Positions 13,979-21,253 are shown, numbered from the stretch's first letter. The stretch: 32,277 bases of DNA from Deinococcus sp. (GCF_018260555.1 NZ_JAGLBB010000038.1:1-32277); one strand, 5' to 3'. Translations and numbers: made by a program. The notes: a model not told the origin generated them from the letters alone.

Positions 13979-14250
13979 GCCGGTCCCGCTGCGGGCCCCG
14001 CACGGCACCCCACATTCCAGCCGTCAACTCGATCATGCCTCATGGTGGCATGCGTCCAGGCGCGACAAAAAGGGCCGGGCACCCCCCACGGTCCGCTGAT
14101 CAGGAACATGAAGGCCAGCTGAAGCGGGCCCTCAGATTTCGCGCGTCGCGCTGGCAACCCGGAACGTCACCGGATTGACCGCTCCATGCCCGGAACCCGT
14201 CCTACTCCCACCCGCCTGCGCCCAGATGAAACAGTTGTCGCCCACCATTC
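13979..14250. other. Intergenic region upstream of the antiporter
   Basis: No convincing gene. CATGCC (14034-14039) and GGCATG (14047-14052) form an inverted repeat 56 bases upstream of the antiporter start and may be an operator. From about 14163 to 14215 the sequence (CTCCATGCCCGGAACCCG at 14183-14200) matches the inner part of dispersed repeat family B in inverted orientation, so this is a truncated copy lying next to the family A copy at 14251. Confidence 0.5.
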
Positions 14251-14386
14251 ATACGGACTGCGCTCCACTGCGCCACAGCCAGAAAAGCGCCGCCTGCGGC
14301 TCCGTACCGCGAAGGGGCGTCTTCTGTTCCTACTCGCGTCCGCTCGGATTGATTCGGTACAGTTCCGAATCAATCGGAATCCGTAG
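14251..14386 (-). repeat. Dispersed small repeat, family A, 136 bp
   Basis: Ends are TACGGACT (14252-14259) and AATCCGTA (14378-14385), inverted with one mismatch. Inside, GATTGATTCGG (14347-14357) and CCGAATCAATC (14365-14375) form a perfect 11-bp hairpin with a 7-base loop. The middle contains GTACCGCGAAGGGGCGTCTT. Similar copies lie at 24691, 26448 and, inverted, 31864. It is non-coding and sits in the gap between two minus-strand genes. It resembles the SNR elements of D. radiodurans. Confidence 0.8.
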
Positions 14387-14401
14387 CAGACGGGGTGCGT
14401 A

Positions 14402-15742
14402 TTAAAGGTCCCCGGCCAGCCAGCGCACCACGTTCTTGCCCATCGCCGCGTTGCTCAGGTTCGGCCAGTTGTTATACGTCCCCGTGCTCCCGTCCGAGTA
14501 CGTGTTGTCGCCGAAGGTGCTGCTGTCGCCCCACATGGCAACGCGGCCCGATCCGACTCTGTTTACCGCGAGGTACGTCTTGCCGCCCGTGCCCATCAGC
14601 GCCGTGCCGGACAGGACGTCCACACTGGTGCCTACGTACACCCCAACGCTGCTTACGCCGCTGAGGATCGGATGCGCAGTCACGGGCGTCGCGGTTAGGA
14701 CCGGATCGCTGAAGCTGGAATTGAACGACGCATTCAGGCCGAAGAGAACGTCACTGTTCAGGCTGGCCTGCACCGTGCCGCTCACGCTGGCGGGCGTGCT
14801 GCCGTCCCAGCCGTCAAACACTTCCGGGCTGTCCCAGCCGCTGTTGTTGCGGTCGCTGGCGCGGTGTTCCGTGATCATGAACACCCCGCCGCCGCCCTGC
14901 ACGAACGACTGGATCGCGGCGCGCTCGGCGTCACTGAATGGATTCTGTGGTTCCGGAATCACCAGCACCGAAGCGCCCGACAGGCTACTCGACGTGATGC
15001 TCGTGCCTGTGAGGCTACTCACTGTGTACCCCAGGCCACGCAGCGCCGAAGCGTAATCGCTGTACGCCCCGTCAATGCGCCAGTCAGCGTTGCCGGCGTC
15101 CTCGGCTTTCGTCAGGTCGAACAGCACCTTCTTCCCGGTCGCGCCGCCCCCGCCACCCGTCCCGCCGCCATTCGCCGCTCCCGGCGTGCTGAGCTGTACC
15201 CTGAAATCCACGCTGTTCGCGTTCGTGTCCGATCCGTCCGGCACACGTGCCAGGGCGCTGCCCGCCCCGGTCGTCGCCGCCGAGGTGCCCTCACCCTTAT
15301 TGCTGTTGGGCGAACCGTACGCCACTCCGTCAACGATCCCCGTGCCCTTCAAGAGACGCAGGCTGCCCGCCCCGTTGTTCAGGTCCGCGCCCGCATTCAC
15401 CAGATTTCGGCTGGCCACCGCCGTGTCCTGCGCCACCACGAAGTACCCACTTGCGGGGATCGTTCCAGAGAGGGTGATCGTGCGGTACTGCGTGCCAGCC
15501 GTATCGAACGCGGCCAGCGTATACCCGCTCAGGTTCAGGCCCGCCGGGCCCCGGAGCTCAATGAATGTCCCCGTGTCCGCCCCGACCGAGTCGTAGAACA
15601 GTTCATTGATGACCGGCTCACCCGCTGTCGCCAGCGTGGACAGACGAGCGTCTCCTGTGAATGGCGCGTGGCCGCACGAAGACAGGGCGAGAGAAACGGA
15701 GGCCAGTAGCACCAGGCCGCGCCGGAACGTTGTAATGGACAT
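14402..15742 (-). CDS. Lipoprotein with N-terminal lamin-tail (LTD) domain and a C-terminal GATase-like domain
   Basis: 446 residues. The N-terminus is a lipoprotein signal: FRR, a hydrophobic stretch, and lipobox LSSC with Cys23, so it should be lipid-anchored outside the membrane. Residues about 38-195 form an LTD-like domain (INELFYDSVGADTGTFIELRGP, LNLSGYTLAAFD, GYFVVAQD). A Gly-rich linker (GGGTGGGGG) follows, then a domain beginning KKVLFDLTKAEDAGNADWRI with VLVIPEPQNPFSDAERAAIQSFVQGGGG, resembling the glutamine-amidotransferase-like/DUF4350 folds of secreted proteins. LTD domains in bacteria often accompany extracellular nucleases or phosphatases, but no nuclease motif is seen here. 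It is a stand-alone gene facing away from pheS. Confidence 0.8.
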   Translation of the reverse strand: MSITTFRRGLVLLASVSLALSSCGHAPFTGDARLSTLATAGEPVINELFYDSVGADTGTFIELRGPAGLNLSGYTLAAFDTAGTQYRTITLSGTIPASGYFVVAQDTAVASRNLVNAGADLNNGAGSLRLLKGTGIVDGVAYGSPNSNKGEGTSAATTGAGSALARVPDGSDTNANSVDFRVQLSTPGAANGGGTGGGGGATGKKVLFDLTKAEDAGNADWRIDGAYSDYASALRGLGYTVSSLTGTSITSSSLSGASVLVIPEPQNPFSDAERAAIQSFVQGGGGVFMITEHRASDRNNSGWDSPEVFDGWDGSTPASVSGTVQASLNSDVLFGLNASFNSSFSDPVLTATPVTAHPILSGVSSVGVYVGTSVDVLSGTALMGTGGKTYLAVNRVGSGRVAMWGDSSTFGDNTYSDGSTGTYNNWPNLSNAAMGKNVVRWLAGDL

Positions 15743-15743
15743 C

Positions 15744-15771
15744 GGTATACCATTCTTCGCGGATCTGTCAA
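15744..15771 (-). promoter_or_regulatory. Candidate promoter of the LTD lipoprotein gene
   Basis: On the minus strand TTGACA (15766-15771) and TATACC (15744-15749) are separated by 16 bases. The -10-like box ends only one base before the ATG at 15742, which would put the transcription start inside the gene, so either the spacing is atypical or a second TTGACA (15777-15782) with another -10 is used. Confidence 0.35.
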
Positions 15772-15838
15772 GCAGATGTCAACACTGCGGGGTGAGTGGC
15801 CCACACCCCACACCGCCCCGCTCCCCGCCTGAACCTGC

Positions 15839-15844
15839 TACCCT
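15839..15844 (+). promoter_or_regulatory. Leaderless-type -10 box for the pheS leader peptide
   Basis: TACCCT followed by exactly 7 bases and ATG at 15852. The transcript would begin at or one base before this ATG, giving a leaderless upstream ORF. Confidence 0.5.
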
Positions 15845-15851
15845 GACAGGC

Positions 15852-15911
15852 ATGACGCCCCGGACCGGTACACCTTCGCCGTTTACCGGCCCCGGGGTCA
15901 CGCTCGCCTGA
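15852..15911 (+). CDS. Putative pheS leader peptide (upstream ORF)
   Basis: A 19-codon frame, MTPRTGTPSPFTGPGVTLA, with a stop at 15909-15911. It is preceded by a correctly spaced TANNNT box and no Shine-Dalgarno sequence, and is followed by a terminator 21 bases after the stop and 87 bases before the pheS start. It contains one Phe codon (TTT, 15882-15884), positioned inside the first RNA hairpin. One Phe codon is fewer than classical attenuators carry. The peptide itself probably has no function; translation of it would be the signal. The case rests on position and RNA structure, not on homology. Confidence 0.45.
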   Translation: MTPRTGTPSPFTGPGVTLA

Positions 15912-15963
15912 AGCTCAGGCCGCAGCGAGTCACCCCGCCTACCCCCGTGAGGCGGGGTTTTTT
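15858..15963 (+). promoter_or_regulatory. Attenuator-like RNA leader of pheS
   Basis: Three mutually exclusive pairings can be drawn. Hairpin 1 pairs CCCCGG (15858-15863) and CCGGTA (15865-15870) with TACCGG (15884-15889) and CCGGGG (15892-15897). An alternative pairs GGGGT (15894-15898) with ACCCC (15932-15936), enclosing the small hairpin GCCTGA/TCAGGC (15906-15920). The terminator pairs ACCCCGCCT (15932-15940) with AGGCGGGGT (15950-15958) followed by T's to 15963. Opening of hairpin 1 by a ribosome stalled at the Phe codon could free the alternative pairing and block the terminator. Confidence 0.5.
15932..15963 (+). terminator. Intrinsic terminator in the pheS leader
   Basis: A 9-bp GC-rich stem (ACCCCGCCT with AGGCGGGGT) with a 9-base loop, running into six T's at 15958-15963. 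It is upstream of pheS with no other gene on the plus strand before it except the leader ORF, so it most likely controls entry into pheS. Confidence 0.8.
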
Positions 15964-15997
15964 AGTGCCAGACCGCTATTCCCAGACAGGAGCACCC

Positions 15998-17017
15998 ATG
16001 CACCACGAAGCCATCCCCGAAATTCAGGCGGCCACCACCCTCGATGAACTCCAGACCGTCAAGACCCGCTACGTCGGCAAGAGCGGGCTCGTCACCCGCG
16101 AACTCGGCAGCTTGGGCGCACTGCCACCCGAGGAACGCAAGGCGCGCGGCGCCGAGATCAACGCCGTGCGGCAGGCCATCCAGACGGCCCTCGACGAACG
16201 CGAAACCACCCTGAAACGCGAAGCCCTTGACGCCCAGTTGGCCAGCGAAGCCATTGATGTCACCCTCCCCGGCCTTGCGCTTCCAAGTGGCGGCCTGCAC
16301 CCCATCAACCGCGTGTACGAAGACCTGACCGGCATCTACGAACGCCTCGGGTACGTGGTCGTCGAGGGGCCCGAAGTCGAGGACGAACACCACAACTTCG
16401 AAGCCCTGAACGTCCCCTGGTACCACCCCGCCCGCGACCTTCAGGACACCTTCTGGCTTGAGGACGGTCGCCTGCTGCGCACGCACACCAGCCCCATGCA
16501 GATCCGCTACATGGTTGACCACGAACCCGACCTGAAAATCGTCGTGCGTGGCAAGGTCTACCGCTATGAAGCCACCGACGCCACCCACGAGGCCATGTTC
16601 CACCAGCTTGAGGGCCTGGTGGTCGGTGACCGCATCAGCATGGCGGACCTGAAAGGCACCATCGCCGAAATGGCCCGCGGCCTCTACGGCCCCGGCGCCA
16701 GGGTCCGCTTCCAGCCCAGCTACTACCCCTTCGTGGAACCCGGCGCGGACTTCGCCGTGTACTGGGACAATCCGCGCGGCGAGAGCAAATGGCTGGAGCT
16801 GGGCGGGTGCGGCATGGTCCACCCCAGCGTCTTCAAAGCCGTGGACGACCTGCGCGAGGCCCAGGGCAGGGAGCGCGTGTACGAAGGCAAGACCGGCTTC
16901 GCGTTCGGCCTCGGCCCGGAACGCATCGCCATGCTCAAGTACAAGATCCCCGACATCCGTTACTTCTACGCCAACGACCCCCGCGTGATCGGGCAGTTCC
17001 GGGGGGAGCTGGGGTGA
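15998..17017 (+). CDS. pheS: Phenylalanyl-tRNA synthetase, alpha subunit
   Basis: 339 residues, normal length. This is the catalytic subunit of the alpha2-beta2 enzyme that charges tRNA-Phe. The N-terminal coiled coil (about 1-85) precedes the class II catalytic core with GGLHPINRVYEDLTGIYERLG, the motif 2 region FHQLEGLVVG, and motif 3 GFAFGLGPERIAMLKYKIPD. The start has AGGAG five bases upstream; the open frame from 15947 is not coding because it includes the terminator T-run. The racemase gene begins within its stop codon. Expression is probably controlled by the leader terminator. Confidence 0.97.
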   Translation: MHHEAIPEIQAATTLDELQTVKTRYVGKSGLVTRELGSLGALPPEERKARGAEINAVRQAIQTALDERETTLKREALDAQLASEAIDVTLPGLALPSGGLHPINRVYEDLTGIYERLGYVVVEGPEVEDEHHNFEALNVPWYHPARDLQDTFWLEDGRLLRTHTSPMQIRYMVDHEPDLKIVVRGKVYRYEATDATHEAMFHQLEGLVVGDRISMADLKGTIAEMARGLYGPGARVRFQPSYYPFVEPGADFAVYWDNPRGESKWLELGGCGMVHPSVFKAVDDLREAQGRERVYEGKTGFAFGLGPERIAMLKYKIPDIRYFYANDPRVIGQFRGELG

Positions 17018-17721
17018 GCGGCCCGCTGCTGGGCGTCCTAGGCGGAATGAGCTGGACCAGCACCGCCGAGTACTACCGCCTCCTGAACACCGAGTACGCC
17101 GCCCGCCGCGGCGGCCTGCACTCCGCACCCCTCCTGCTGCACTCCGTGGACTTCGCTCCAGTCGCCGCGCAGCAACGTGCCGGAGACTGGGACGCCGCCG
17201 CGCGTGACCTGGCCGACGCCGCGCGCGGGCTGGAACGTGCCGGTGCAGGCGCGATCCTCCTCGCCACCAACACCATGCACAAGGTCGCTCCCCAGATCGA
17301 ACAGGCCACCACCCTGCCCCTGATCCACATCGTGGACGGCACCGCACGCGCCATCCGCGCCGCCGGTATCGACCGGGTCGGCCTGCTCGCCACCGCGTTC
17401 ACCATGGAAGAACCCTTCTACCGCGACCGCCTCCGTCGCCACCACGGCATCGATACGATCACCCCTACCCTCGAGCAGCGCGCCGACATCCACCGCATCA
17501 TCTACGACGAATTGTGCCGCGCCCATATCCGCCCCGATTCACGCGACCGCTACCGCGAGATCATGCGCGACCTCACCGACCGCGGCGCGCAGGGCATCAT
17601 CTACGGCTGCACCGAAATCACCCTGCTCGTCACCCCCGACGACTCACCCGTTCCCGTCTTCGACACCACCCGCCTGCACGCGCAGGCCGCCGTGAACTGG
17701 CTCCTGGAGCACAACCCATGA
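17014..17721 (+). CDS. Aspartate/glutamate racemase family protein (YgeA/RacX type)
   Basis: 235 residues from a GTG at 17014 that overlaps the pheS stop (GTGA) and has GGGGGGAG just upstream inside pheS. The family pattern is clear: VLGGMSWTSTAEYY at the start, GGLHSAPLLLHSVDF, and the two active-site positions ATNTMH (T85) and GCTEI (C199). The first catalytic cysteine of classical Asp/Glu racemases is Thr here, as in YgeA and RacX, which racemise a range of amino acids slowly. It is translationally coupled to pheS and to the Nudix gene after it. Why a racemase sits in a pheS operon is not evident. Confidence 0.87.
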   Translation: MSGPLLGVLGGMSWTSTAEYYRLLNTEYAARRGGLHSAPLLLHSVDFAPVAAQQRAGDWDAAARDLADAARGLERAGAGAILLATNTMHKVAPQIEQATTLPLIHIVDGTARAIRAAGIDRVGLLATAFTMEEPFYRDRLRRHHGIDTITPTLEQRADIHRIIYDELCRAHIRPDSRDRYREIMRDLTDRGAQGIIYGCTEITLLVTPDDSPVPVFDTTRLHAQAAVNWLLEHNP

Positions 17722-18125
17722 CACTCAGATCCCGCGCCGCAGCCATCATTCTCAACGACAAGGCCGAGGTGCTACTCATGCTCCGGCGCAAGGCGGGACG
17801 TGCGTACGCCACGCTCCCCGGCGGCGGCATCGAGGACGGCGAGACGCCCGCGCAGGCCTGCGTGCGCGAGGTGCTGGAGGAAGTGAACCTGACCGTCACG
17901 GTCGGCCCCGAACTTCTCGTGCTGGAGAACATCGGCAACCTGGAACACTACTTCCGGGCGCACGTGCAGTCCGGCGAGATGCGCCTCGGCGACGGCCCCG
18001 AAGCGATCCGCAGCAGTGAGGACAACTGGTACTCGCCGCAGTGGGTGCCCCTCGCGGAACTGGACGCCGTGAACCTCGTGCCTGAGCGGGCGCGGGAACT
18101 CGTACGCGAGGTGGCTGCGCGATGA
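17718..18125 (+). CDS. Nudix hydrolase
   Basis: 135 residues; the ATG at 17718 overlaps the racemase stop in ATGA. The Nudix box (GX5EX7REUXEEXGU) is visible at residues 36-58 with E42, R50, E51, E54 and E55 all present, but the usual Gly before the last position is Asn57 (EEVNL). That Gly is structural, not metal-binding, so activity is expected. The tail WYSPQWVPLAELDAVNLVPERA fits small Nudix proteins that act on nucleotide diphosphate derivatives. It is the third gene of the pheS-racemase-Nudix run; after it the operon is interrupted by the DUF559 cassette before pheT. Confidence 0.88.
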   Translation: MTLRSRAAAIILNDKAEVLLMLRRKAGRAYATLPGGGIEDGETPAQACVREVLEEVNLTVTVGPELLVLENIGNLEHYFRAHVQSGEMRLGDGPEAIRSSEDNWYSPQWVPLAELDAVNLVPERARELVREVAAR

Positions 18126-18135
18126 ACCGCCGGCC

Positions 18136-18209
18136 TTCACTCTCTCCCTTGAGGGGGGAGATGTCCCGCAGGGACAGACCCGAAGAGCTGCGCAGCAGAG
18201 GGGGTGAAC
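18136..18209 (+). repeat. G/C-run palindromic repeat left of the DUF559 cassette
   Basis: Starts TTCACTCTCTCCC and ends GAGGGGGTGAA, so the ends are inverted repeats. Inside are the palindromes TCTCCCTTGAGGGGGGAGA (imperfect) and TGTCCC-GCA-GGGACA. Its right end is the same GAGGGGGTGAA(C) end found on the right flank of the DUF559 cassette, so it is another member of the same repeat family. Confidence 0.65.
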
Positions 18210-18304
18210 GGGACTGGCATCGAGACGGAGCGGGGGACGATACACCGCGCCGGGGTGGCGCTTCGGTTCACCCCCTCCCAGCCTCCCCCCTCAAGGGGGA
18301 GGAG

Positions 18305-18667
18305 CTAAAGGTCCTTTCTGGCGTCCAGGACTTGCTGGATTCGTTCGAGGACGCCGGGGAGGTTGCTTCGCACCTCGTTGTTCCAGAAGCGCAGGGTCTG
18401 GAAGCCGTGGTCGAGCATGTCGGCGTCTCGTTCCCGATCGGCGTTGCTGTTCAGGTGTTGGCTGCCGTCGAGTTCGATGACGAGAGTGCGTTCGTAGCAG
18501 GCGAAGTCCGCGACGTACCGGCCCATGGGTTCCTGTCTGCGGAAGGTTACGCCGAGTTGTTGGCGGCGCAGGTGCTGCCACAGGAGGATTTCTTCGGGGG
18601 TCATGCGCCTGCGCAGCATGCGGGCCACGTCGGTGGATGGGCTGGTGCGCGCGTCATGTGGGGTCAC
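18305..18667 (-). CDS. DUF559 endonuclease-domain protein (Vsr-like fold)
   Basis: 120 residues from a GTG at 18667; an in-frame ATG at 18619 would give 104 residues and would cut into the usual ARxLRRxMT start, so the longer form is preferred. The protein shows the DUF559 signature: RMTPEEILLWQHLR, FRRQEPMGRYVADFAC, LVIELDGSQH, and RDADMLDHGFQTLRFWNNEV. D54, E65, D67 and Q70/H71 (GTG numbering) occupy the positions expected for the Vsr/PD-(D/E)XK-like active site. The family is predicted to cut DNA, but its role is not established. It is encoded against the direction of the flanking pheS-pheT genes and is wholly enclosed by inverted repeats. Confidence 0.85.
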   Translation of the reverse strand: MTPHDARTSPSTDVARMLRRRMTPEEILLWQHLRRQQLGVTFRRQEPMGRYVADFACYERTLVIELDGSQHLNSNADRERDADMLDHGFQTLRFWNNEVRSNLPGVLERIQQVLDARKDL

Positions 18668-18672
18668 GCCGC

Positions 18673-18678
18673 AGTGTA
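18673..18678 (-). promoter_or_regulatory. Possible leaderless-type -10 box for the DUF559 gene
   Basis: On the minus strand TACACT lies 5 bases before the GTG at 18667, inside the inverted repeats, so the cassette appears to carry its own promoter. The spacing is one base shorter than at most other starts. Confidence 0.35.
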
Positions 18679-18767
18679 ATTGCGTTGTTCTCCCTCCCCC
18701 TTCAGGGGGGAGGGTCGGGGAGGGGGTGAACCGCAGTGTCCCCCCGACCAACTCAAGAGGTGACTCA

Positions 18768-21224
18768 ATGAAAATTCCGTATTCGTGGTTAAAGGAACTG
18801 GTGCCGGGTCTGCCGGTCGTGTCGGAGTTGGAGCCGATCCTGGCGGAGCTGGGCTTGCCGCTGGAGGGCGTGGAGGAGGTCGCGGCGCCGCCGGCCGGGG
18901 TGCTGCTGGTGGCGGTGAGGGCGGCCGAGGCGATGCCGGGCACGCAGTTGACGCGCCTGACGCTGGACGCCGGTGAGCACGGCGAGCGGGTGATCGCGTC
19001 GGGTGCCGCGAACGCGGTGGGGCTGCCGGCGGGGACGATGCTGGCGCTGGTGTCGCCGGGCACGGAACTGGGCGGCCTGACGTACGGCGTGCGGGCCTTG
19101 CAGGGCGTGGAGTCGTGGGGCATGGCGGCCAGCGCGAAGGAACTGGGCCTGGGCGAGAGCGGCGCGGGCCTGATGCTGTTCCCGGCCGGGACGGCGAAAC
19201 CGGGCACGCCGATGCGGGAGCTGTGGGCGGCGGATCACGTGCTGGATGTGGAGGTCACGCCGAACCGGGCGGACGTGCTGAGCGCGCTGGGTCTGGCGCG
19301 GGACCTGGCGGCGTTCCTGCAACTGGAGCTCGTGCAGCCCCCGGCCGGTCCGGAGGCGTTGGGGGACGGTGAGATCCGGGTGTCCCTGCCGCCCAAGGGC
19401 GTCCGCATCGAGCGGGACCCGACGCAGAAGCTGCGTTTCGGGTGCGACCGTTTCGTGGCGCGCACGGTCAGTGGCCTGCGCAACGGCCCGGCGCCGCTGT
19501 GGATGCAGCGCCGCTTGAACCTGTCCGGGATGCGTTCTGTTGACCTGATCGTGGACACCAGCAATTACGTGATGCTGGAACTGGGCCAGCCGACCGCGCT
19601 GTACGACCGGCGGGACGTGCGGGGCGATCAGATTCTCGTGGCGTTCGGGTTGCGTCAGGGCGAGCGGGTGCGGGACCTGATGGGCGGCGAGCACGAGGTG
19701 GGCCCCGAGGACCTGCTGATCCTGGACGGCGCGCAGCCGGGGGTGTCCACGGTCGCGCAGGCCTTCGCGGCCCCGAACGGGCCGGGCGCGGGCGATACGG
19801 TGCTGGGCATTGCGGGCATCATGGGCGGCGACCACGGGCACGTGCGGGCCGACACGACGAACGTGGTGATCGAGGTCGCGCACTTCGACCCGGTCCTGCT
19901 GCGCCGCACGAGCACGAGGTTGGGCCTGAAGACCGACGCCGCGTACCGCTACGAGCGTGGCGTGGACCCCCTGCTGCCGGGGCGTGCGGCGGCGCGCGTG
20001 GTGGGCCTGCTGGGCGACGCGGGCGGGCAGGTGCACCCCGGCGCGACCGTTGTGGGCGAGCCCGAGATTCCGGGCCGGATCGAGGCGACGGGCGAGAGAA
20101 TCCGCGCGCTGCTGGGCATGGCCGTGGACACGGACGAGATGCGCGCCGTCCTCACCCGCCTGGGGTGCGTCGTGGAAGGGGAGGGTGACGCCCTGAGCGT
20201 CCTGCCGCCCTCGTGGCGGGTGGACATGGCGATCTGGCAGGACCTGGCCGAGGAGGTCGCGCGCCTGCACGGGTTCGTGCACCTGCCCGAACGCCTCCCC
20301 ACCCTGCGCGTGCATGAGAGCAACGTCGGCGCCGAGAGGGAAGGCGTGGCCCGCGCGACCCTGCGCCGCACCCTGGCGGGTGTCGGCGCGCAGGAGGTCG
20401 TGACGTACACCTTCACCAGCGACGAGGAAGCGCACAAGGCCCGCACGGAGCGGCCCGGCGTGCGCCTGCGCAACCCCCTGACCGCCGACCGGACCGGCAT
20501 GCGCACCGCGCTGTACCCCAGCCTCGTGAAGGCCGCGCAGGCCCACGCGAAGGGCGACCGCATGCTGATCTTCGAGATGGGCCGCGTCTTCCCGCAGAGC
20601 GGTGAGACCGAACGCGTGGGCCTCCTGATGCGCGGCCCGCTGGCACCCCGCACCGATCAGCCGGGCGTCGCCGGGGACTTCCGGGCGTTCAAGGGCCTCG
20701 TGGAATCCCTGGCGGGCACCCTGGGGGCCAGCTTCGAACTGCGCCAGTTGCGCGGCGCCGCCGTGCCGCCCGCCCTGCACCCCGGCATCGCGGGCGAGGT
20801 CGTCTGGAACGGGCAGAGCGTCGGCTGGCTCGGCGCGCTGCACCCCGAGATCGCCCAGGCGTTCGGCCTGAAAGGCGACACCTTCCTGATGGAGGCCGCG
20901 CTGCCCCTGCCGGGCCGCGAGTGGGCGTTCCGTGACCCCAGCCGCGCGCCCGCCGCGTGGCGCGACCTCGCCGTCATCACCCCCGCCAGTGTGAGCTACG
21001 GCGAGATCGCCGCCCTGCTGCGCGCCCACGGCGGCACGCTACTGGAAAGCGTGGAACCCTTCGACGTGTTCACCGGCGAGCAGATCGGCGCGGGCAACCG
21101 CTCGGTCGCCGTGCGCCTCGTCTTCCGCGGCGACAGGACCCTCACCGACGCCGAGGTGGACCCCGTCATGGACCAACTCATGACGGCCGTGCGCGCGCAG
21201 GGTTGGAGCATCCGCGAGAAGTGA
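18768..21224 (+). CDS. pheT: Phenylalanyl-tRNA synthetase, beta subunit
   Basis: 818 residues, normal length. The start MKIPYSWLKELVPGLP has the Shine-Dalgarno sequence AAGAGGTG 7 bases upstream. In order there are the N-terminal domain, the OB-fold tRNA-binding domain (about 40-150, with GTQLTRLTLDAGEHGERVIASGAAN), the B3/B4 editing domain that clears Tyr-tRNA-Phe (about 210-390, LGLARDLAAFL and IMGGDHGHV), the B5 domain, the catalytic-like core, and the C-terminal FDX-ACB domain (about 725-818, ending RAQGWSIREK). It pairs with PheS. It is separated from pheS by about 1.75 kb holding two coupled genes and the DUF559 cassette, so it may need its own promoter or readthrough. Confidence 0.97.
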   Translation: MKIPYSWLKELVPGLPVVSELEPILAELGLPLEGVEEVAAPPAGVLLVAVRAAEAMPGTQLTRLTLDAGEHGERVIASGAANAVGLPAGTMLALVSPGTELGGLTYGVRALQGVESWGMAASAKELGLGESGAGLMLFPAGTAKPGTPMRELWAADHVLDVEVTPNRADVLSALGLARDLAAFLQLELVQPPAGPEALGDGEIRVSLPPKGVRIERDPTQKLRFGCDRFVARTVSGLRNGPAPLWMQRRLNLSGMRSVDLIVDTSNYVMLELGQPTALYDRRDVRGDQILVAFGLRQGERVRDLMGGEHEVGPEDLLILDGAQPGVSTVAQAFAAPNGPGAGDTVLGIAGIMGGDHGHVRADTTNVVIEVAHFDPVLLRRTSTRLGLKTDAAYRYERGVDPLLPGRAAARVVGLLGDAGGQVHPGATVVGEPEIPGRIEATGERIRALLGMAVDTDEMRAVLTRLGCVVEGEGDALSVLPPSWRVDMAIWQDLAEEVARLHGFVHLPERLPTLRVHESNVGAEREGVARATLRRTLAGVGAQEVVTYTFTSDEEAHKARTERPGVRLRNPLTADRTGMRTALYPSLVKAAQAHAKGDRMLIFEMGRVFPQSGETERVGLLMRGPLAPRTDQPGVAGDFRAFKGLVESLAGTLGASFELRQLRGAAVPPALHPGIAGEVVWNGQSVGWLGALHPEIAQAFGLKGDTFLMEAALPLPGREWAFRDPSRAPAAWRDLAVITPASVSYGEIAALLRAHGGTLLESVEPFDVFTGEQIGAGNRSVAVRLVFRGDRTLTDAEVDPVMDQLMTAVRAQGWSIREK

Positions 21225-21250
21225 CCCCCCACCCCCTTCAGAGGGAAGGT
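21225..21250 (+). repeat. Degenerate C/G-run repeat after pheT
   Basis: CCCCCCACCCCCTTCAGAGG starts directly after the pheT stop codon and resembles half of the C-run/G-run repeats that flank the DUF559 cassette at the other end of pheT. Confidence 0.4.
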
Positions 21251-21253
21251 AGA

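Larger units (their letters stand above)
18265..18732 (-). mobile_element. Inverted-repeat-bounded DUF559 cassette (putative mobile unit)
   Basis: GGTTCACCCCCTCCC at 18265-18279 and GGGAGGGGGTGAACC at 18718-18732 are perfect 15-bp terminal inverted repeats; the similarity continues inward as C-run/G-run palindromes (18282-18302 and 18690-18713). The 468-bp unit holds one complete minus-strand gene of the DUF559 endonuclease family with its own -10 box and nothing else. It lies between the plus-strand Nudix gene and pheT and ends 36 bases before the pheT start. No target-site duplication was identified. Calling it mobile is inference. Confidence 0.55.

Noticed and set aside
12410..14122. Plus-strand open frame of 570 codons opposite the antiporter
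   Set aside because: The product is Arg/Gln/His-rich and repetitive, typical of a shadow frame; the minus strand encodes a clear CPA1 antiporter.
15830..15997. T-box riboswitch upstream of pheS
   Set aside because: No T-box consensus (AGGGTGGNACCGCG) or specifier stem was found; the leader ORF plus terminator explains the sequence better.
18136..18304. CRISPR-like array left of the DUF559 gene
   Set aside because: Only palindromic G/C-run repeats in opposite orientations with unequal spacing; no regular direct repeats or spacers.
18789..21029. Minus-strand open frame of about 750 codons opposite pheT
   Set aside because: Antisense to pheT, low-complexity composition, no motifs.
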